Assembly (NCBI GenBank): GCA_002307055.1
Contig: DBTM01000034.1
Coordinates: 1-41,116 of the forward strand
Direction: 5' to 3'
Length of the DNA stretch: 41,116 nt
Source: Clostridiales bacterium UBA1316
GTDB lineage: Bacteria; Bacillota; Clostridia; Oscillospirales; Oscillospiraceae
Positions 23,906 to 31,276 of this stretch are shown here, one piece after another. The translations under genes and the position numbers were made by a program. The stretch's first letter is position 1. Every line of letters begins with the position of its first letter. Under the pieces are notes generated by a model. It worked only from the letters and a program-made list of their open reading frames with translations. It did not search any database and was not told where the DNA came from.

Positions 23906-24922
23906 ATGAAGAAATTTCTACTCATCATGTTCGTCATCTCATCTGTCTTATTGGCATCTGTACCAATGACAGCACTGGCTCAGTCGAGCACCGGCACCGG
24001 CTACAGCGATATTTCGGCGCAATGGTTCACTGATGCCGCGGCAAAATACGGATATACTGAGATTTTTTCTGACGGCAGCGGGAAATTCTATCCCAATAAG
24101 GATATAACCCGTATTGAGTTCGTCCGTCAGCTGCATCAGGCGCTCGGCATCAGCATCAATTACTTTGCCGCACCCGATGTCAGCAAGGATTTCAGCGATA
24201 TGAAAAACACGGACATCGGCGCAGGTGATCTCATTGACCTCGTCACCGCCGGTATTGTTGAAAGCGGCGGCAGCTTCAATCCCAATAAGCCGCTCGACCG
24301 CGACCTGATGGTCCATTGGATTCTGCAAGCGCTGCTGTATGAAACAGACAGCAAATATCCGATACCCAAGGTTAAGCCCGTCCCATTTAAGGATGACGCT
24401 GATATTGCAGATGCCTACCGAGGCGAGGTCTATTCGTCCGTTGTTTTAAAGCTCGTTTATGGCCGCGGTGACAACATGCTCTTCCCCAGAGACGGTGCAA
24501 CCCGCGCCGAAGCGGCGACAATGGTCATGCGCTTAACCGCGCTGCTGGATAATTACAAAGCTAAGGTCAGCGTCACGGCGTTCGCGTCCAATAATAACGG
24601 CACGCTGAAAATGACGCTCAATGTCCTGAACGCAACCGACAAAACGGTTACCATTAATCACACAAGCGGCATGAAATACGATTTTAAGCTGTTTGACGGA
24701 AACGGCAACAACATATATACCTGGTCCGCCGATAAATCCTTCGCCGCAGTGATGGGCGCAACCGTCCTTAAACCCGGCGAAAGCATCCTCTTTTCAGACA
24801 CACTGGACAGTTCCGTTTTTCTCTCAATCAATTCCGCTGTTCAACTCAAAGCCTACCTCATCGGCACCTCAACCGATTTCACCATCGACGAAAACGGCTA
24901 CATGGCGGATATTGTCAAATAG
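23906..24922 (+). CDS. SLH-domain protein with C-terminal BsuPI domain
   Basis: A 338-residue secreted protein. The signal peptide (residues 1-25) ends near ALAQ. Three SLH repeats span about 30-215, with cores such as GKFYPNKDITRIEFVRQL and MLFPRDGATRAEAATMVM. The C-terminal part (about 225-325) has the BsuPI-type beta-sandwich pattern: TLNVLNATDKTVTINHTSG, YDFKLFDGNGNNIYTWS, LKPGES. BsuPI domains were named for an intracellular protease inhibitor of Bacillus subtilis, but many exported versions have unknown roles. GGAGG precedes the ATG. With the two GH18 proteins it makes three SLH proteins in 5 kb. An extended -10 (TGATAAAAT, 23832-23840) may be its promoter. Confidence 0.85.
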   Translation: MKKFLLIMFVISSVLLASVPMTALAQSSTGTGYSDISAQWFTDAAAKYGYTEIFSDGSGKFYPNKDITRIEFVRQLHQALGISINYFAAPDVSKDFSDMKNTDIGAGDLIDLVTAGIVESGGSFNPNKPLDRDLMVHWILQALLYETDSKYPIPKVKPVPFKDDADIADAYRGEVYSSVVLKLVYGRGDNMLFPRDGATRAEAATMVMRLTALLDNYKAKVSVTAFASNNNGTLKMTLNVLNATDKTVTINHTSGMKYDFKLFDGNGNNIYTWSADKSFAAVMGATVLKPGESILFSDTLDSSVFLSINSAVQLKAYLIGTSTDFTIDENGYMADIVK

Positions 24923-24957
24923 CATAATAAATGCTTACCTGTGAGCGCAATGTCTTT

Positions 24958-25005
24958 AAGTAAAGGAGCAAGCTTTCAAAACTTGCCCCTTTACTTTTCT
25001 TTTTG
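24958..25005 (+). terminator. terminator of the SLH-BsuPI gene
   Basis: AAGTAAAGGAGCAAG (24958-24972) pairs with CTTGCCCCTTTACTT (24982-24996) except at one position, followed by TTTCTTTTT. Confidence 0.8.
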
Positions 25006-25009
25006 TGCT

Positions 25010-25160
25010 ATAAGCTCATTAAGTTAAGAATGCGAAAGGCGATGGCGAAAAGCCCATGTAGTCTATCGGCAAATACACCGAGCCCGTCCGACCGGGGTGC
25101 CGAGACACCCGTAACATCAAAGCTAAGTCGTTCGTCGGCTCGCTTATCACATAGCGGTAT
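25010..25160. other. GC-rich structured intergenic island between two terminators
   Basis: About 150 bp between convergent transcripts. It is clearly more GC-rich than its borders and can form nested stems, for example CGAGCC (near 25078) with GGCTCG (near 25137) and GGGTG/CACCC around CCGAGA. GTGCTATAAGC at the left end resembles the reverse complement of GCTTATCACATAGC at the right end, which hints at a short inverted-repeat element. I could not match it to a known RNA class. It may be a MITE-like repeat or an RNA. Confidence 0.4.
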
Positions 25161-25161
25161 A

Positions 25162-25207
25162 ACAAAAAAAGACAGGGGGTGACATTTTTTGATGTTGCCT
25201 CCTGTCT
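25162..25207 (-). terminator. terminator of the methyltransferase gene
   Basis: AGACAGG and CCTGTCT close a long hairpin with inner stem ATGTTGCC/GGTGACAT; on the minus strand seven T follow (25168-25162). It lies about 95 bp after the methyltransferase stop. Confidence 0.8.
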
Positions 25208-25300
25208 GTATGTTTTTATATTTTTCTGAAAACTTGGTAAAACGTATTCTTTGCGCCGAAAAAATGTGTACCCCCTCTTTTTTTAGGATTAGTGTAACGC

Positions 25301-26152
25301 CTATACTGTACGATGATTATGCTTTTGAGCGACATAGATTATGTTCATCCCACAATCAAGAGTGCCGCTCATTTTTGTGAACTTAATTTCGTTCTCGACG
25401 ATAAGCGTCCAAAACTCTTTGTCATTGCGAGCATTTTCCAACGCAGAATCGCCTGCCTGTGAAAAGAGTCCAGCTGAGCTTCGCTCCTTGACCTCTATAG
25501 GAAATTGAGAAAATAAGCTGTCCAGCTCGTTACTTCTCATCATATGAACATAATGCTTACTGGCTACAGGATAATGTTCTTCGTCTTGTATACCTGTGTC
25601 AAACATCCATTTTGTCGCATCTATCCCGAACTGGTTTTTCTCATATCTTATTCCATCAAGATAATAGAGCGAAGCGCCGATGAAGCTCATTGCCCCGACA
25701 ATAAGAATACCACTTGGCTTCAAAACTCTGAGCATTTCGGCAATTCCGTCTCTTTCTCTATCTAAAAGATAGTTGATTACCCCGCCTATACAAACAACAC
25801 AGTCAAATGCGGAATCCTCAAAAATGCTCATATCAAGTACATCTAAGACATGGAACGCTTTTATCTTTTGAAATATCGACATTTCTTTCATCTTGGATTT
25901 GTTAAATTCTATTTGATGGCTTGAAATATCTCCTACAGTTAATGCTTCACACATCGTGACCAGATCTTTTGTATATCTTCCAGAACCCGCTCCGATTTCC
26001 AAAACTTTGTCTGTTGCATTGATGTAACGCTTCAATATTTCAATGTGTACTTGATACAAAAGTTCGCCATGACCGTCTTTTTCAAGTCGTGACCATTCGC
26101 GGTCTCCATAATTGTCATACCTATTTCTTGGTATTTCGGGGTTGTAACTCAT
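25301..26152 (-). CDS. class I SAM-dependent methyltransferase
   Basis: A 283-residue Rossmann-fold methyltransferase. Motif I is VLEIGAGSGRYTKDL (about 50-64), the acidic residue of motif II is in LTVGDISSHQIEF, and FDCVVCIGGVINYL gives motif IV. MLRVLKPSGILIVGA is the usual post-motif. The C-terminal 110 residues would hold substrate specificity and are not diagnostic. Family relatives act on small molecules, so a metabolite or antibiotic-type substrate is possible. AAGGAG lies 8 nt before the ATG. A 32-codon reading frame with a strong ribosome site runs into this start in another frame. Confidence 0.85.
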   Translation of the reverse strand: MSYNPEIPRNRYDNYGDREWSRLEKDGHGELLYQVHIEILKRYINATDKVLEIGAGSGRYTKDLVTMCEALTVGDISSHQIEFNKSKMKEMSIFQKIKAFHVLDVLDMSIFEDSAFDCVVCIGGVINYLLDRERDGIAEMLRVLKPSGILIVGAMSFIGASLYYLDGIRYEKNQFGIDATKWMFDTGIQDEEHYPVASKHYVHMMRSNELDSLFSQFPIEVKERSSAGLFSQAGDSALENARNDKEFWTLIVENEIKFTKMSGTLDCGMNIIYVAQKHNHRTV

Positions 26153-26219
26153 GAAAGCTGCTCCTTCTTATTTTGGATTTAATAAAAGGTGTAATACCGT
26201 AAATATTACCTTCACTCAT
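26121..26219 (-). CDS. possible 32-residue leader peptide
   Basis: ATG 26219 is preceded by a very strong ribosome site (GGGGAGGTGG, 26224-26233). The frame reads MSEGNIYGITPFIKSK and ends at TAG 26121-26123, 32 bp inside the methyltransferase gene in another frame. The ribosome site is better than that of the methyltransferase itself. Stop beyond the next start suggests translational coupling or leader control. It could also be chance. Confidence 0.35.
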   Translation of the reverse strand: MSEGNIYGITPFIKSKIRRSSFHELQPRNTKK

Positions 26220-26312
26220 ACAACCACCTCCCCTAAAAAATATAAATAGCACGTAGTTCTGCGCTAATCGCCAAGTTCCTGTTTGCCGTTCTCATAAAAA
26301 TTATAGTAAATT

Positions 26313-27170
26313 TCATTCAGCTAAATGACATTTAAATATTCGTTCAATCGCCTTGTTTCCCCGCTCTGGATCGATAGCCATCCCATCGAGTATTGCGCAT
26401 TCATCGAGAGTGCCTGTGCCCTGCTTGACCAGACACGCGCCGCAGTCGCTGCCGGAGGCAATCAGGACGCCGCGGGTGTATGCTTGCTGCAGAACAGTTT
26501 TTTGAGCATCATGGATTTTTTGCATGACCGTTTGCTGATAACGCCCCGCGTTAATCAGGTTATAAACCGGCGCGCAGGTCGGTACCCAGACGGCGTTTGT
26601 CTGGAGGAAGTAATCGATGACGGTGCTGTCCGGCCAATAACCGTGCTCAATGCTTTTGACGCCCGCTTCAAGGGCTTCTTTTATATGAGCCGCGCCGTTG
26701 ACGTGCGCCATGACGGCAAAGCCTTCGCCTTCGGCGATTTTAACGGCTTCCTTTAACTCGCCGAATGCGAAAACAGGACCCATGATTTTGCCTTCGTCCG
26801 CAAAGTCCAGCATCCCTGTGACCGTTATTTTTATAAAATCCGCGCCGAGTGTTTTCGCCTCACGGACGAGCGCGTTATAATCGGCCATATTCTCGAAGCT
26901 GCGCCCGTACATACCGCCGTAATAGCCTTTTTTATGCGAAATATAAATTGGGGTACGGTAGTCGAGGCCGTACTCCCCCGCGATCTTCTTTGCGTAAGCG
27001 GAAACCATATATTTATCGCCGCCGTCGCGGTAAAACCCGATACCGCTAGCTGCGGCAGTTTTAAGCGCCGTGCGGACATAGGCTTCATCGACGCCGTTTT
27101 TATGGCGTGCCATCGACTCGGCGTAGCTGATACCATCCGCTATGATGTGTCCGTGACATTCGTATTTCAT
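26313..27170 (-). CDS. amidohydrolase-family protein, short form
   Basis: A 285-residue amidohydrolase (imidazolonepropionase-like) TIM barrel. It starts directly at the first metal motif (YECHGHIIADG, the H-x-H pair), followed by VMAHVNG and SIEHGYW with the metal/substrate His residues, and ASGSDCGA with the catalytic Asp. The flanking beta-sandwich of most amidohydrolases is missing at the N-terminus, so the enzyme is barrel only. Its ATG overlaps the stop of the upstream isomerase-like gene (ATGA), which indicates a two-gene operon and probably linked reactions. Substrate unknown; hydrolysis of a cyclic amide or related C-N bond is expected. Confidence 0.8.
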   Translation of the reverse strand: MKYECHGHIIADGISYAESMARHKNGVDEAYVRTALKTAAASGIGFYRDGGDKYMVSAYAKKIAGEYGLDYRTPIYISHKKGYYGGMYGRSFENMADYNALVREAKTLGADFIKITVTGMLDFADEGKIMGPVFAFGELKEAVKIAEGEGFAVMAHVNGAAHIKEALEAGVKSIEHGYWPDSTVIDYFLQTNAVWVPTCAPVYNLINAGRYQQTVMQKIHDAQKTVLQQAYTRGVLIASGSDCGACLVKQGTGTLDECAILDGMAIDPERGNKAIERIFKCHLAE

Positions 27171-27946
27171 ATTAAAAATCCTTTATCGATGAGCCAATTA
27201 ACCGACGACCTGCTCTCAATTGATTCGATGGTCAATGTCGCGCCCGGCTGACCTTGTATAATCTGAGTAAGCAGTGCTTCCATATCAATATTCCCGTCAC
27301 CGAGCGCGGCGTGCGCATCCGGCCAGCCGTTGTTATTATGCAGGTGGACGTGACCGAGATAAGGCAGAACAGCTTTTGTCCATTCTTCCATCGAGATGCC
27401 GTTCTTCGTGATATTGGCGTGCCCGACATCAAAACACAATCTAAACCGCGGATCATCAACACCCTTGACGATCTCAATAAGCTCATTTGGAGAATCTTCC
27501 AGAACGTTTTCAACAGCGATATGAAAATCCTCAGGTTTATCGCTCAGATAGTCACGCCAGAACGCGATGGAGCGCTCTACAAAATATCCTTTAAAATAGA
27601 CAAACGGGACATAGCCCGAGTGGACGACTATCCTGCTGATCTTATAGCTTTTTGCGAGCGCATACGCTTGCTGATACCGCTTTGACGCGATCTCCAGGAC
27701 AAGCGGGTCGATTGCCGCGGGGCACAGCTCGTTGAAAGGCGCGTGCATCACAAACCGGTCGGCACTTTTCATTTTATTTTTTACTATCGCATCCCATTCG
27801 GCAAAATCTTTATCCATATTGCTCGCGGTGCAGAACTCAGCCACTTCGAGACCCATGTTAAATTGCTTTGCTGTTTCAGCAGCATCTCCGGCGATTGTGG
27901 ACAGATAAAGCCGCTGCGATATACCTCTGTTTTTATCTTTATTCAT
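27167..27946 (-). CDS. sugar phosphate isomerase/epimerase-like TIM barrel
   Basis: About 259 residues of the AP-endonuclease-2/xylose isomerase-like TIM barrel family. Metal-binding segments are IVVHSGY, IAVENVLED, LCFDVGHAN and HVHLHNNNG, which match the usual His/Glu/Asp set. ATG 27946 with GAGGTGA 6 nt before it is preferred; a GTG 9 bp upstream overlaps that box. It is translationally coupled to the amidohydrolase gene. Such barrels isomerise or epimerise sugars and keto acids, and together with the amidohydrolase it may form a small catabolic step. Upstream lies the palindromic repeat with a possible -35 box. Confidence 0.8.
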   Translation of the reverse strand: MNKDKNRGISQRLYLSTIAGDAAETAKQFNMGLEVAEFCTASNMDKDFAEWDAIVKNKMKSADRFVMHAPFNELCPAAIDPLVLEIASKRYQQAYALAKSYKISRIVVHSGYVPFVYFKGYFVERSIAFWRDYLSDKPEDFHIAVENVLEDSPNELIEIVKGVDDPRFRLCFDVGHANITKNGISMEEWTKAVLPYLGHVHLHNNNGWPDAHAALGDGNIDMEALLTQIIQGQPGATLTIESIESRSSVNWLIDKGFLI

Positions 27947-27990
27947 ACGCGTCACCTCAGAACATTTTTACGGTAACATGATTTTTAAGC

Positions 27991-28095
27991 GTTGTCAATA
28001 AACGCTGCCGCGCGCTCAAACGAACGCGCTGCGTCCATAAGCGAACGCGCTGCGTCCATAAGCGAACGCGCTGCGTTCGCGCGCTATTGACAAAA
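27991..28095. repeat. GC-rich palindromic repeat with 21-bp tandem units
   Basis: Two exact 21-bp units (28021-28041 and 28042-28062) start with CGAACGCGCTGCGTCCATAA, and a third partial copy (from 28063) runs into TTCGCGCGC. The block is bordered by GTTGTCAATA at the left and its complement TATTGACAA at the right, so the whole forms an imperfect palindrome. Each unit can itself fold (GAACGC-GCT-GCGTTC). The two borders each supply a TTGACA box pointing outward, toward the isomerase gene and toward the cobalamin riboswitch. Confidence 0.75.
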
Positions 28096-28115
28096 TACAC
28101 GGATATGGATAGAAT
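28087..28115 (+). promoter_or_regulatory. promoter of the cobalamin-riboswitch operon
   Basis: TTGACA (28087-28092), 17-bp spacer, TAGAAT (28110-28115). The -35 box lies in the right arm of the palindromic repeat. Confidence 0.75.
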
Positions 28116-28119
28116 TAAA

Positions 28120-28330
28120 GAATAATTAAATACTTTCAGGGAAGCGGGTGCAAATCCCGCACGGAGCCGCCGCTGTATAAGTACCAGCTTGTTTCAAATG
28201 GGTCAGCAAAATGAATAATAAAGTCATTTTGTTCAACTCTATGCCACTATGAAGATGTTCATGGGAAGGCGAAACAGAGTTATGACGCTTGAGTCAGAAT
28301 ACCTGATGTGATCTCACACTATAGCTGACG
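28120..28330 (+). ncRNA. cobalamin (adenosylcobalamin-type) riboswitch
   Basis: Conserved parts appear in order: GGGAAGCGGGTGCAAATCCC with GCACGGAGCCGCCGCTGTA, then TATGCCACTATG, GGGAAGGCGAAACAG, and a B12-box-like GAGTCAGAATACCTGATGT. The aptamer follows a good promoter and precedes an intrinsic terminator at 28370, then cobT. It should lower transcription of the whole cob-lar operon when cobalamin is plentiful. The B12 box is somewhat divergent (AGTCAGAATACCTG rather than AGCCAGGAGACCTG), but context and genes downstream make the class secure. Confidence 0.92.
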
Positions 28331-28369
28331 GACATTTGGCTGCGTGAAAATGCATACATTGCTTTTTGT

Positions 28370-28396
28370 GCTCTCCGTCACACGGAGAGCTTTCTT
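28370..28396 (+). terminator. expression-platform terminator of the cobalamin riboswitch
   Basis: GCTCTCCG (28370-28377) and CGGAGAGC (28383-28390) form a perfect 8-bp stem, followed by TTTCTT. It lies between aptamer and cobT, as needed for transcription attenuation. Confidence 0.75.
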
Positions 28397-28454
28397 CGTT
28401 ATAAGGAGAGCATTTTTACAGTATGAAAGCAGCTGTTTATCGGGAGGATTTAAA

Positions 28455-29510
28455 ATGGATTTCAATGAACTCAACCTCATAATACCAAAACGAGATGAAG
28501 CAGCAGCAGCGAATGCCAAAGCGCACTGGGACAGTATCGCCAAACCGCTTGGGAGCCTCGGCTTGCTCGAAAAAACGATTGTCAATATCGCGGGCATTAC
28601 AGGAAACGCCGATGTCCGATTGGGAAAGCGCGCCGTCCTTGTTCTGTGCGCGGATAACGGCGTTGTTAAAGAAGGTATTTCACAGTCCGGCAGTGATGTC
28701 ACAAGACTTGTTGCTGAGAACCTGACAAAAAAGCAGACCTCTGTCTGCCATATGGCTCAATTTGCCAATGCTGATGTTATACCCGTTGATATGGGTATGG
28801 CCTCGCGATTTGACAGCGCGCTCCTCATAGACCGGCATATTGCCGACGGGACGCAGAACATCGCTGAAGGTCCGGCGATGACGCGGGGACAAGCCCAGCG
28901 CGCCATCGATATCGGAATCGAGCTGGTTAAAAGCTGCGCGGAGCAAGGCTATTCCATCCTCGCGACCGGTGAAATGGGTATCGGCAACACAACAACATCC
29001 AGTGCCGCGGCATCCGTCCTTTTAAATAGACCTGTCGCTGAGGTGACGGGGCGCGGTGCCGGTCTCTCCGACAGTGCACTTATAAGAAAAATAAGCGTTA
29101 TAGAAAAAGCCATCCGCGTTAATCAGCCAAATCCGGATGACGCGTTTGACATACTCCAAAAGCTCGGCGGCTTCGATATCGCCGGTATGTCAGGTATTTT
29201 CCTCGGCGGCGCTCTCTATCGTATACCGATTGTCATCGACGGCATCATCAGTGCGGTTGCGGCGCTGATAGCCTCGCGCCTGTGTCCGGCCAGCCATTAC
29301 ACCATGCTGGCGAGCCATGTTTCCGACGAGCCTGCCGGAAAAATGCTGCTGGACGCTTTAATGCTCCGTCCGATGATTATCGCTGAGATGCGTTTAGGCG
29401 AAGGAACCGGAGCCGTCGCACTTCTCCCGCTGTTAGACATGGCACTATGTGTCTATCATGGCTCTTCTTCTTTTTCAGATATCGGCTTAGATGCCTACAA
29501 ACCACTGTAG
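28455..29510 (+). CDS. cobT: nicotinate-nucleotide-dimethylbenzimidazole phosphoribosyltransferase
   Basis: 351 residues, the normal CobT length. It transfers phosphoribose from nicotinate mononucleotide to the lower-ligand base, giving alpha-ribazole phosphate. Recognisable segments are AHWDSIAKPLGSLGLLE near the start, VLCADNGVVKEGISQ, GEMGIGNTTTSSA, VTGRGAGLSD and the C-terminal EMRLGEGTGA with the catalytic Glu. The frame opens upstream inside the riboswitch terminator, but ATG 28455 has GGAGG at the right distance and matches the family start. It is the first gene of the cob-lar operon. Confidence 0.95.
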   Translation: MDFNELNLIIPKRDEAAAANAKAHWDSIAKPLGSLGLLEKTIVNIAGITGNADVRLGKRAVLVLCADNGVVKEGISQSGSDVTRLVAENLTKKQTSVCHMAQFANADVIPVDMGMASRFDSALLIDRHIADGTQNIAEGPAMTRGQAQRAIDIGIELVKSCAEQGYSILATGEMGIGNTTTSSAAASVLLNRPVAEVTGRGAGLSDSALIRKISVIEKAIRVNQPNPDDAFDILQKLGGFDIAGMSGIFLGGALYRIPIVIDGIISAVAALIASRLCPASHYTMLASHVSDEPAGKMLLDALMLRPMIIAEMRLGEGTGAVALLPLLDMALCVYHGSSSFSDIGLDAYKPL

Positions 29511-29520
29511 GGAGATAATA

Positions 29521-30051
29521 ATGCGCACAATTGTGCTCGGCGGGGCAGCCTGCGGAAAAAGTGAATATGCCGAAGCCTTGGCGGTTACACTGCCAATACT
29601 GTCTGTACCGCGTTTTTATATTGCGACGATGATGCCCTTTGATCAGGAGGATATCCTGCGGATTGAAAAGCACCGGGCAATGCGCGCTGAAAAGGGTTTT
29701 CGTACGCTGGAACGTTATACAAACCTGGCGGGGCTTGTTCTGCCGGAGCGCGGTACCGTTTTACTCGAGTGCCTCGGAAATCTGACAGCCAATGAGCTGT
29801 TTTCAGAAAGCGGCGCGGGAGCTGACGCGTATGGCGCCATCATGCTCGGCATGGAAAAGCTGGAGGCTCAGTGCGATAATCTCGTCGTCGTATCTAACGA
29901 TGTTTTTTCAGACGGCAATTCCTATTCGGAGGAAACCTTGGGTTATATAGAAACACTCGCCGATGTTAATTGCGCTCTGGCGCAGCGTTATGAGCGTGTC
30001 GTTGAGCTCGTCTGCGGCATTCCACTGGCCGTTAAGGGTGTGAGAATATGA
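29521..30051 (+). CDS. cobU: adenosylcobinamide kinase/guanylyltransferase (CobU-like, first copy)
   Basis: 176 residues, typical for CobU/CobP. It phosphorylates adenosylcobinamide and transfers GMP to it. The P-loop is GGAACGKSEYAE near the N-terminus; the ATMMPFDQEDILRIEKH segment and LVVVSNDVFSDGNSY are the usual following motifs. The normal EVG-x-G-VP motif is replaced here by NDVFSDGNSY, whereas the short copy at 30818 keeps it. The start is ATG 29521 after GGGAGA, although the frame is open upstream. Its stop overlaps the cobS start by 4 bp. Confidence 0.85.
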   Translation: MRTIVLGGAACGKSEYAEALAVTLPILSVPRFYIATMMPFDQEDILRIEKHRAMRAEKGFRTLERYTNLAGLVLPERGTVLLECLGNLTANELFSESGAGADAYGAIMLGMEKLEAQCDNLVVVSNDVFSDGNSYSEETLGYIETLADVNCALAQRYERVVELVCGIPLAVKGVRI

Positions 30052-30818
30052 CGTTTCTAAGATCCTTAGTCACTGCCTTCTCGATGTTTTCACGGCTGCC
30101 GATGCCGAATCTCAAGTGGCGCGATACAAATATGCGTTATATGCTTGCCATGTTCCCGTTCGTCGGCATGGCTGTCGGCCTTTTTGTCTGGTCTTGGATA
30201 TGGATCAGTGAATCGCTTGGCTTCGGCGTGATACTCAGAGCTGCCGGACTGACGCTCCTGCCAATCGCCGTCACTGGTGGGATACACCTCGACGGCTTCT
30301 GCGATACGGCGGACGCTCTGGCAAGCAGAGCCCCGCAGGAACGCAAGCGTGAAATATTAAAGGACCCGCATACCGGCGCGTTTGCCCTGATCGGCGTTGT
30401 CTGCTATATTGTCCTCTACTTTGCCCTCAGCACGGAGCTCCGCATAGATGCTCTGACGCCTCTGCTCTTCGGACTGATTTTTGTTTTGAGCCGGACACTC
30501 TCCGGCTTATCTGTACTGACCTTTGCGGCCAACGCGGGTAAAGGATTGCTGAGTACCTTTAAGGCTTCGGCGCTGACGAAGGTTTCCGTCGGTATCCTGC
30601 TGGTCTTTTTAATCCTCTGCTCGGCGGGTCTCCTTTGGGTTGATGTGCTGACCGGCTGTGTCATCATCGCCGCCGCGCTTTTATGCTTTTTCTATCTGTT
30701 CTTAACTTCGCGCCGTCAGTTCGGCGGCATGAGCGGCGATTTGGCGGGATATTTCCTGCAGTTGTGTGAATTATGCGCGCTTGCTTCTATCGTCATTATT
30801 CAAAAGGTGGTTTCATAG
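30048..30818 (+). CDS. cobS: adenosylcobinamide-GDP ribazoletransferase (cobalamin synthase)
   Basis: 256 residues with about six membrane helices, the usual CobS size. It joins adenosylcobinamide-GDP and alpha-ribazole (phosphate) at the membrane. Family motifs are FSRLPMP near the start, GGIHLDGFCDTADAL with the metal-binding Asp residues, and RKREILKDPHTGAFA. The start ATG overlaps the stop of the preceding gene (ATGA). The stop overlaps the next gene's GTG by one base, so translation is tightly coupled along this stretch. Confidence 0.95.
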   Translation: MTFLRSLVTAFSMFSRLPMPNLKWRDTNMRYMLAMFPFVGMAVGLFVWSWIWISESLGFGVILRAAGLTLLPIAVTGGIHLDGFCDTADALASRAPQERKREILKDPHTGAFALIGVVCYIVLYFALSTELRIDALTPLLFGLIFVLSRTLSGLSVLTFAANAGKGLLSTFKASALTKVSVGILLVFLILCSAGLLWVDVLTGCVIIAAALLCFFYLFLTSRRQFGGMSGDLAGYFLQLCELCALASIVIIQKVVS

Positions 30819-31165
30819 TGATATTGATTATCGGCGGTCTTGCTTCCGGAAAGCGGAATTATGTAAAAAACGAATACCATTACGGTGATGCGGATATCGC
30901 CGACGGTGTGCTGAACGGCTGCCCCGTCCTTTACAACCTTCAAAATCTGATATTCGGCGGTTCCATCTCAGAGGACACGCTCCTTACAGCTTTGCTCAAT
31001 AAAGAAATCGTCATTTGCAACGAAGTCGGAAGCGGTGTTGTTCCCATAGATAAAGCGGAGCGCGCGGCCCGTGAGGCTACAGGGAGGCTCTGCGTTGAGC
31101 TCGCCGAAAAAGCTGAAAAGGTTATCCGAATATGCTGCGGCATTCCAACAATCTTAAAATGCTAA
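30818..31165 (+). CDS. short CobU-like protein (second copy)
   Basis: A 115-residue protein that looks like CobU with its middle removed. It begins ILIIGGLASGKRNYVK (P-loop) and continues to IVICNEVGSGVVPIDKAER and the C-terminal LAEKAEKVIRICCGIPTILK, all CobU/CobP motifs. Normal CobU has about 180 residues; the nucleotide-transfer segment with the catalytic His region is missing. Start GTG 30818 has AAAGGTGG upstream. A frame open back to 30773 lies within cobS. Together with the full-length copy, whose EVG-type motif is degenerate, the two may complement each other or form a heteromer. Confidence 0.75.
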   Translation: MILIIGGLASGKRNYVKNEYHYGDADIADGVLNGCPVLYNLQNLIFGGSISEDTLLTALLNKEIVICNEVGSGVVPIDKAERAAREATGRLCVELAEKAEKVIRICCGIPTILKC

Positions 31166-31276
31166 AGCTTGAAAGATAAAATCTTTCGAGATGGGTTTTA
31201 TACCTTCGGGTCATAAGGCCCAAAGCCCGTCTTTATCGGGTACGGCACAATCCGCCAACAGGGAGTGGTCATAAGT

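Noticed and set aside
28021..28080. CRISPR array
   Set aside because: The 21-bp units are directly adjacent with no unique spacers and no cas genes nearby.
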